This document shows positions 59,186 through 64,000 of a stretch of 64,000 nt of DNA, in pieces. This DNA is from Thermogemmatispora onikobensis (lineage in GTDB: Bacteria > Chloroflexota > Ktedonobacteria > Ktedonobacterales > Ktedonobacteraceae), in contig NZ_BDGT01000013.1 of the NCBI RefSeq assembly GCF_001748285.1, positions 1-64,000 of the forward strand, in the 5' to 3' direction. The first letter of the stretch is position 1; the number at the start of each line of letters is the position of its first letter. Position numbers and translations under genes: made by a program. The notes beneath the pieces are model-generated. The model did no database searches. It was not told the origin of the DNA and worked only from the letters and a program-made list of their open reading frames with translations.

Positions 59186-60097
59186 ATGCTTATAACGCTC
59201 CCTTATATCAAGCGCGATACGCCTATTCATCGTCTTGATCCTCGGGTCAAGCTGCTCTTGCTGCTGGCCTATGGCCTGGCCGCGGCTCAGACCTCAAATG
59301 TCTGGCTGATTCTGGTCGGCTTTGTGGGATCAGCTTGCTACTATGCGCTGGCACGCCTCAAGTGGTCGGAGACGAGGCGGGCCTGGCTCTTCATTATCTT
59401 TCTCAATGTGGTCCTGGTCTTTGGCAACTATTTTCTCTCCGGCGGCGCCATTGTCCAGGGAATCGATCTGAGCCACCAGCATCAATTGTTCTCGCTGCCG
59501 TTCCTCGGCTTTCTGAATCATCCTCCCTATGTTGGTCCGAAGCCGCTGGTCTTCAGTGTAGAGAGCATAACGTACATGCTGACGATGGGCCTGCGCAACT
59601 TCAGCATTGCCTTCCTGGCGGTGGCGATCCCCTATACGACCAATCCCGGCCAGATTGGCGTGGCTTTCAGGCAGCTGGGTCTGCCGGACCAGTTCGCTTA
59701 TGCCATCGATCTCTCGTTCCGCTTCCTGCCAACGCTGGCCCGCGATTTCAGTGTGACGCTGGATGCGCAGCGCGCGCGGGGCTTCGAGCTGGATAAGCTG
59801 CGCGGCGGTATCTTCGGCAGGATCGCCCGCCTGGCGCCGCTGGTAGTGCCCATTGTGATCGGCTCGGTGGTGGGGGCGGAAGATATTGTCAATGCAATGG
59901 AGCTGCGTTGCTTTGGCGTGGGACGACGCACCTGGCTGACGGAGCTGCAGACTCGTCCGCTCGATCGCCTGTTGATGGCTCTAATCGTTGCGCTCTTTGT
60001 GCTGGTGACGGCCCTCAACATTCTTGGCAACTTCTATGCCAGTGGTCCGCTGCATATCCTCCATGAGCAGGGCTTGCCGGCTTTTCTCCTGCGCTGA
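59186..60097 (+). CDS. ECF transporter transmembrane (T) component
   Basis: 303 residues: 'HRLDPRVKLLLLLAYGLAA' at the N-terminus is the EcfT hallmark. The two coupling-helix motifs are visible as 'AQRARGFELDK' and 'AMELRCFGVGRRTW' (the Ala-x-x-x-Arg-Gly type, second one degenerate). Six or so TM helices. The ATG at 59186 follows AAGGAAG; the frame from 59078 overlaps non-coding sequence. The gap of ~270 bp after the S gene contains nothing recognised. Confidence 0.9.
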   Translation: MLITLPYIKRDTPIHRLDPRVKLLLLLAYGLAAAQTSNVWLILVGFVGSACYYALARLKWSETRRAWLFIIFLNVVLVFGNYFLSGGAIVQGIDLSHQHQLFSLPFLGFLNHPPYVGPKPLVFSVESITYMLTMGLRNFSIAFLAVAIPYTTNPGQIGVAFRQLGLPDQFAYAIDLSFRFLPTLARDFSVTLDAQRARGFELDKLRGGIFGRIARLAPLVVPIVIGSVVGAEDIVNAMELRCFGVGRRTWLTELQTRPLDRLLMALIVALFVLVTALNILGNFYASGPLHILHEQGLPAFLLR

Positions 60098-60237
60098 GTT
60101 AACGATGAGCGAGGTCGGCGGTCGCTGGAATTTGCTGAGGCCGCCGACCTGCACTGCACTGCAGACCGAATGGCCCAGGCCGTGCCGGGACTCGGCTTCT
60201 CTTGCTATGATATAGACGACAGCTTGTTTTTAGGCGA

Positions 60238-61143
60238 ATGAGGTCCCGGATGAGACGTACGTTTCTGACACGCCTGCGGATCAATGGTTCCTATTATGTG
60301 CTTGGGGGGCTGCTGTTGCTGCTTGGCGCGCCGCTCTACCAGTGGCTCTGGTTGCTGCCGCAGGGCTACGGCGAGGCCCTGACCGCAGCCAGCCGCGGCC
60401 AGTTTGCTGACTATGTTCTCTGGCTTCATCTGCATGTCTGGTCTTTCGCTCTCTACCGCCTGCTTCAGATGGTGGCCTTCGCTCTCACGCTTAGCTTGCC
60501 TTTCACGCTCTTTCGCATTATTGTCGCCCAGGAGGTACTGGGACGCGACGAGGAGGAGGCCGGTGCGACAACAGGCGAGGAAGCCTCCCCTGCGGCAGAG
60601 GAGGGGGCCGCCGATGGTCCAGGGGCTGCTGTGGCTGCCAGCGACAAGCCGTTGCCGCAGACAGCGGAGGAGCTGCTGGCCGTGCCCTGGCGCGGGAAGG
60701 GTTTTGCGGTCATTGCAGCCTGGGCTGGCATGCTGGGTATCCTCTTGCTGGTCTTGGGGAATCTGGCCAGTACGGTCTACCAGGTAGGAGTGGCGCGCAC
60801 TTTCACGGCTGAGATGGTGCTGACGCCGAGTTTTGCGCTGGTGGCGGGGATCTGCACGCTCGTGAGCACTACGGCTGGCGGGCTGCTGCTGGCGCTGGCA
60901 ACGCTGCTGTTCGGGTTCATTATTGTGCGTAGTGGCCTGCAGCTCTGGCCGCCGCTCTGGGTGGCTCTGGGCTATGTGGCGATGCTGCTGGCGCTCTTCC
61001 TGACGGGTAGTGCCGTGCAGGTGGCTCTGTCGCCGGCCAGTGGCCAGGCATTCTTGACGACGCCGGCTTTCCTGCTCTTCGCCTGCTGGACCCTCTGGCT
61101 GGGCCTCATCCTGGTACGACTGCGACCCTCGCCTGCCTCCTAG
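60238..61143 (+). CDS. Polytopic membrane protein of unknown function
   Basis: 301 residues with about seven hydrophobic segments. After the first three helices a cytoplasmic loop (~100-140) is Glu/Ala/Gly-rich ('DEEEAGATTGEEASPAAEEGAADGPG'), followed by four more helices. It begins 'MRSRMRRTFLTRLRINGSYYVLGGLLLLLG'. No family recognised. The gene stands 140 bp after the EcfT gene with a weak -10-like TATGAT before it. Confidence 0.7.
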   Translation: MRSRMRRTFLTRLRINGSYYVLGGLLLLLGAPLYQWLWLLPQGYGEALTAASRGQFADYVLWLHLHVWSFALYRLLQMVAFALTLSLPFTLFRIIVAQEVLGRDEEEAGATTGEEASPAAEEGAADGPGAAVAASDKPLPQTAEELLAVPWRGKGFAVIAAWAGMLGILLLVLGNLASTVYQVGVARTFTAEMVLTPSFALVAGICTLVSTTAGGLLLALATLLFGFIIVRSGLQLWPPLWVALGYVAMLLALFLTGSAVQVALSPASGQAFLTTPAFLLFACWTLWLGLILVRLRPSPAS

Positions 61144-61661
61144 CGCGGGTGGTCCGGGCCGGGTCGGGCTGCGCCGCGCGAGCCTGGGCCGCAGCCCCTC
61201 TCTTCCCCCCTTTCCTCCCAAAAAAGAAAGAAACGGGATATCTGAATCCCCACCACCGCGCCCACAGAGTGGTAGAGCGACTCCCGTCCCCTACAGTATA
61301 ACCTAAATGCCTCTTGTAACACAAGATATATAGGAGAGATTGGATATAAGGTACCCCTGGTTCTCTGCCCCTCGTGTTGCAAGGAAGAGCTGCACTCACG
61401 ATGCTCGGCACGGGAACCTGGGGAATCTGTGTGAATAAGGCAGAGCTTTTGAGCGTAACTGCACAAAAGTGCTCACCCGTCTCAGAGATCTGTCCCAGTC
61501 CGCTGAGGAGCAATTGTCGCCCATTCTCGTCTCGCGTTTTTGCGAGGGGGGACAAAGCGGGGTTGGGCCTGGCCAGGGTTTGGCTGGCCGACCCCGCTCG
61601 TCAGTCCGCCTGCTCTTGCCCGTCTTCTTCCTTCTAGCGGGCCGGCCTCAGATCCGTTCCT
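61144..61661. other. Intergenic with candidate small RNA
   Basis: About 520 bp between convergent genes. It contains the minus-strand promoter/terminator pair described as candidate sRNA; the rest (61340-61660) has no supported feature. Confidence 0.5.
61221..61288 (-). ncRNA. Candidate small RNA (~67 nt) with own promoter and terminator
   Basis: Promoter on minus strand: TTGTGT, 18 bp, TATACT (61295-61300), predicted start ~61288. The transcript would contain a CCAC-TCT-GTGG hairpin and end in a GGGAT/ATCCC stem (61235-61250) followed by a 14-base T-rich tract. No ORF inside. Not similar to a known RNA that I can name. Confidence 0.35.
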
Positions 61662-62435
61662 CTAAGACTGAGCGGGAGGCTCATCGCTGGTAGCTGACGA
61701 AGAGGAGGGACCTTCTTCCGCGTGGCTGCTCTCGCTGGAGGGGCCGGTGGGGCTATTGCTGGCAGCTGACGAAGGCGAGCCATAGATCAGGTCGGTCAGA
61801 TCCTTATGCGTGCGCTCGAGGATGCTGCGCAGGCGTGACAGGCGGTTAGGATCGCCCACGGAGGAGCGTCCGGCGATCATGAAGAGACGAGCCACCTCGC
61901 CGGCCTCCTGGCGCAGCGCCTGCAGCTCTGGCGACCAGCCACGGGCCTTCGCCGCATGCAGTGGCCAGCCTGGGCCGAAGCGTTCCGCCTCGTGCTGGTG
62001 CTCGGCCAAAAAAGCGCGTCCAGCCTCAGTGATCGTATAGACCTTGCGCCCCTCAGCCTCGCTAGAGGTGATGAAGCCGCGATCTTCCAGCATTTGCAGC
62101 GTTGGATAGATCGAACCCGGGCTAGGGGTATAGAAGCCGCCAGCTCGTTCTTCCAGCACCTTCATCATCTCATAGCCGTGCATGGGACGCTCCTGGAGCA
62201 GCTCCAACAACACATATTTGAGATCGCCGCGCCCGAAAAAGCGCAGACGCTCAAAGAAGGCGGCGGGGCCACGCGGGCCGTGACCATGTGGGCCGTGTGG
62301 ACCGGGTCCGGAGGGAGGCCGCCCACGGCGTGCCTGCCAGAAGTGTGGAACATCTGGGGTAGGAGGACGCTGCCAGGGGAACGAGCCGCCATCATCCCAA
62401 CCGTAGGACTGCCAGACGAAGCGTCGACCGAACAT
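61662..62435 (-). CDS. PadR-family transcription regulator
   Basis: 257 residues. A Gly/Pro/His-rich N-terminal extension (~1-60: 'GPGPHGPHGHGPRGP') precedes the PadR winged HTH at ~65-140: 'GDLKYVLLELLQERPMHGYEMMKVLEER...SPGSIYPTLQMLEDRGFITSSEAEGRKVYTITEAGRAFL'. A helical C-terminal dimer segment and a Ser/Pro-rich tail follow. The ATG at 62435 has AAAGGAG nine bases upstream; sequence further up is the promoter. Two identical 10-bp palindromes at the promoter argue for autorepression. The His-rich stretch could bind metal (speculative). Confidence 0.93.
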   Translation of the reverse strand: MFGRRFVWQSYGWDDGGSFPWQRPPTPDVPHFWQARRGRPPSGPGPHGPHGHGPRGPAAFFERLRFFGRGDLKYVLLELLQERPMHGYEMMKVLEERAGGFYTPSPGSIYPTLQMLEDRGFITSSEAEGRKVYTITEAGRAFLAEHQHEAERFGPGWPLHAAKARGWSPELQALRQEAGEVARLFMIAGRSSVGDPNRLSRLRSILERTHKDLTDLIYGSPSSAASNSPTGPSSESSHAEEGPSSSSATSDEPPAQS

Positions 62436-62515
62436 GAAACGGTGCTCCTTTCTCTGCTCTATCTCCAGCGTCGGGTCCCCACGCTGGTGAGGGCCGCCAG
62501 GACGCCACGGGATAA

Positions 62516-62525
62516 CGATATATCG
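62516..62525 (-). promoter_or_regulatory. Operator palindrome CGATATATCG, downstream copy
   Basis: Perfect 10-bp palindrome, about 10-20 bases after the predicted padR transcription start, identical to the copy in the promoter spacer (centres 32 bp apart, three helical turns). Confidence 0.7.
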
Positions 62526-62540
62526 CAAACCACTGTGTTT

Positions 62541-62569
62541 AGTATAACGATATATCGTGTCCATGTCAA
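62541..62569 (-). promoter_or_regulatory. padR promoter with operator in spacer
   Basis: Minus strand TTGACA (62564-62569), 17 bp, TATACT (62541-62546). The spacer contains CGATATATCG at 62548-62557. Confidence 0.8.
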
Positions 62570-62838
62570 GGGTTCGAAAGCTGTCCGCTTGCAGAAGGGA
62601 GGGGGGCGTGATAGGATAAACTGAGGGAAAGAGGGGGTGGGTGGGGGAGTGGAAGAGCCAGCCAGCAGTGCAGGCGAGACAGCAGCCAGCCAATCAGGCC
62701 CCGCACAGAAGAGAGAGCCGAGAGACTTGTCGACAGCGTTCACCGACCGTGTATAGTGTCTCTTAGGTTAGGAAAATCGCCAAGAGAGGTAGACGTCGTT
62801 TGTCAGTTGAGACTGGAATCAGCCACAGGAGATGTGAG

Positions 62839-63867
62839 GTGCCAGAACAGTATTATCGCCCAGGAGAGCGGCACGTCGGAAAGCGAGTCGTCACCATTGG
62901 CGGAGGCTCTGGAACCTTCGCCCTCCTTTCGCATCTCAAAAAGTACCCGTACAACATCAGCGCCATTGTCACCATGTCGGACAGTGGGGGAAGTTCGCGT
63001 CGTCTCATGGATGAGTTTCGGCGTCAATTGCCGCTGGGGGACCTGCGCATGTCGCTCGTTGCTCTGGCGCGCAATGGAGCGCTGTGGCGTGAGGTCTTCA
63101 TGCACCGCTTTGAGAGCACAGATGAGCAGGGAGAGGGGAAAGGAGGAGTTGGTGGCCACAGCCTGGGGAATCTCATTCTTAAGGGTCTCCAGGACATCAA
63201 CAATGGCGATCTCATGCTGGCTATTGAGGATGCGCAAGAGCTGCTCAACACCGCCGGGCGGGTGCTGCCTGTCACGCTGGCGCAAACCACCATCTGCGCC
63301 GACCTGGAGGATGGTACCACTATTTGTGGCGAGACCGACATTGACACGCGCGGCAAAAAGAAGCTGGAGCCGCTCTCGCCCATTGTCCGCCTGCGCATGG
63401 TGCCCGAGGACGCCCCGGCCTGTCCCCAGGCCATTCGCGCCATTCGCCGGGCCGATGTCATCATCATTGGTCCCGGTGATCTCTACACGAGTCTCATCCC
63501 TAATTTCCTCGTCAAGGACATCGCGCGCGCCGTGCGTGAGTCCGAAGCCGAGAAAGTCTATGTCTGCAACCTCATGACCAAGCACGGCGAGACTGACGGC
63601 TACAAGGCCTCTGATTTTGTCAGCGAAATCCATCGCTACCTTGGGGGCCGCGTCGATCGGGTGATTGTCAACGATGGCCCGTTCCCTCCCGAAGTGCTCC
63701 GCACCTATGCTGAGGAGAAGAGCGAGCCTGTGGTCGTCGATCGCGCTCGTTTAGCCAGGCTGGTGCCAAATGTCGTCATCGGCCATTTCAATCTCGAAGA
63801 TGACATGTTGGCTCGCCATGATCCCGAGCGTCTGGTCAAGGCGATCTTCTCTTCCGATCCTTTCTAG
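62839..63867 (+). CDS. yvcK: YvcK (CofD-like gluconeogenesis/morphogenesis factor)
   Basis: About 342 residues. 'VVTIGGGSGTFALLSHLKKYPYNISAIVTMSDSGGSSRRL' is the nucleotide-sugar/phosphate-binding start of YvcK/CofD proteins. 'PLGDLRMSLVAL', 'GHSLGNLILKGL', 'IIIGPGDLYTSLIPN' and 'KYVCNLMTKHGETDGY'-type segments follow. YvcK binds UDP-GlcNAc and adjusts cell-wall precursor flow in Gram-positives. The GTG at 62839 has AGGAG seven bases upstream; a TTG at 62800 with AGAGGT is an alternative. RapZ (yvcJ) and WhiA (yvcL), its usual neighbours, would lie right of or outside the window. Confidence 0.95.
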   Translation: MPEQYYRPGERHVGKRVVTIGGGSGTFALLSHLKKYPYNISAIVTMSDSGGSSRRLMDEFRRQLPLGDLRMSLVALARNGALWREVFMHRFESTDEQGEGKGGVGGHSLGNLILKGLQDINNGDLMLAIEDAQELLNTAGRVLPVTLAQTTICADLEDGTTICGETDIDTRGKKKLEPLSPIVRLRMVPEDAPACPQAIRAIRRADVIIIGPGDLYTSLIPNFLVKDIARAVRESEAEKVYVCNLMTKHGETDGYKASDFVSEIHRYLGGRVDRVIVNDGPFPPEVLRTYAEEKSEPVVVDRARLARLVPNVVIGHFNLEDDMLARHDPERLVKAIFSSDPF

Positions 63868-64000
63868 TTCCAGCCAGCCTGGACCTCTCCCATCCGATCT
63901 GACCACCTCTGCTTGCAGTCGGCTGCTTCCCTTTTCCAGATAGAGGACCGGCTGCCAGCCACGGCTGGGACAGGCGCCGCGCTTTGTTTGGGACCGTGGC
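63868..64000. other. Window end, nothing seen
   Basis: 133 bp after yvcK with no recognisable signal. Confidence 0.5.

Larger units (their letters stand above)
62436..62838. other. Divergent regulatory region padR / yvcK
   Basis: About 400 bp. It contains the padR promoter and operators (62516-62569) and a weaker plus-strand promoter for yvcK (TTGTCG 62727-62732, TATAGT 62752-62757, 19-bp spacer). No gene seen. Confidence 0.55.

Overview
The window looks like a chromosomal segment of a GC-rich, Gram-positive-like bacterium of the phylum Chloroflexota. It is most likely a Ktedonobacteria/Thermogemmatispora-type organism. This is inferred from gene content: NACHT-HEAT proteins, GH57/DUF3536, sedolisins, zinc-ribbon single-pass membrane proteins, a suf cluster with SufU, secreted cellulases with Pro/Thr linkers, and single-domain proline dehydrogenase. 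No rRNA is present to confirm it. Most genes have clear AGGAGG-type ribosome sites, GTG starts are frequent, and promoters often carry an extended -10 (TGnTATAAT).

Layout, left to right. 1-1.5 kb: 3' part of a HEAT-repeat protein with a very AT-rich 5' portion. 1.5-4.8 kb: NlpC/P60 peptidase, proline dehydrogenase, an SDR and a small protein, all on the minus strand. 5.1-10.8 kb: two zinc-ribbon/single-TM surface proteins, an unusual 2Fe-2S ferredoxin and an HTH-GAF regulator. 11.3-16.1 kb: mutL-priA, translationally coupled, with a LexA/SOS-type box over the promoter. 16.1-19.3 kb: membrane-anchored NACHT ATPase with at least ten nearly uniform HEAT repeats. 20-23.2 kb: two tandem S53 peptidases. 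23.6-27.7 kb: surface protein, sigma-like factor plus HTH partner, methyltransferase. 27.9-33.6 kb: ffh, L,D-transpeptidase lipoprotein, GH57 enzyme, HNH nuclease.

34-41.7 kb: tRNA-Pro, then an iron-sulfur assembly cluster. It consists of an Rrf2-type regulator, sufC, a single SufB/SufD-type scaffold, sufS and sufU, followed by an SDR and a Rieske ferredoxin. 41.9-47 kb: membrane proteins, DUF2877/AllH-like protein and prs. 47.4-48.0 kb: tRNA-Met and two identical initiator tRNAs. 48.1-49.5 kb: a decayed restriction-modification pair. The endonuclease is a BamHI-like remnant lacking its catalytic core, and the cytosine-N4/adenine methyltransferase is frameshifted in an A7 run. 50-55.9 kb: a cellulose/xylan-degradation cluster (GH30-CBM2, GH5-CBM2, GH9-CBM3). 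56.5-60.1 kb: an ECF vitamin/metal-type transporter (fused EcfA1A2, S, T). 60.2-63.9 kb: a membrane protein, a candidate small RNA, an autoregulated PadR repressor with palindromic operators inside its promoter, and yvcK.

The strongest leads are the paired wreckage of the BamHI-type system, the membrane-tethered NACHT-HEAT protein with a second HEAT protein at the window edge, the lone SufB/D hybrid with a single cysteine, the ferredoxin lacking a canonical cluster cysteine, and several precisely placed regulatory sites. No CRISPR array, prophage or intact insertion sequence was seen. Coordinates of promoters and hairpins were read by eye and no alignment or search was run.
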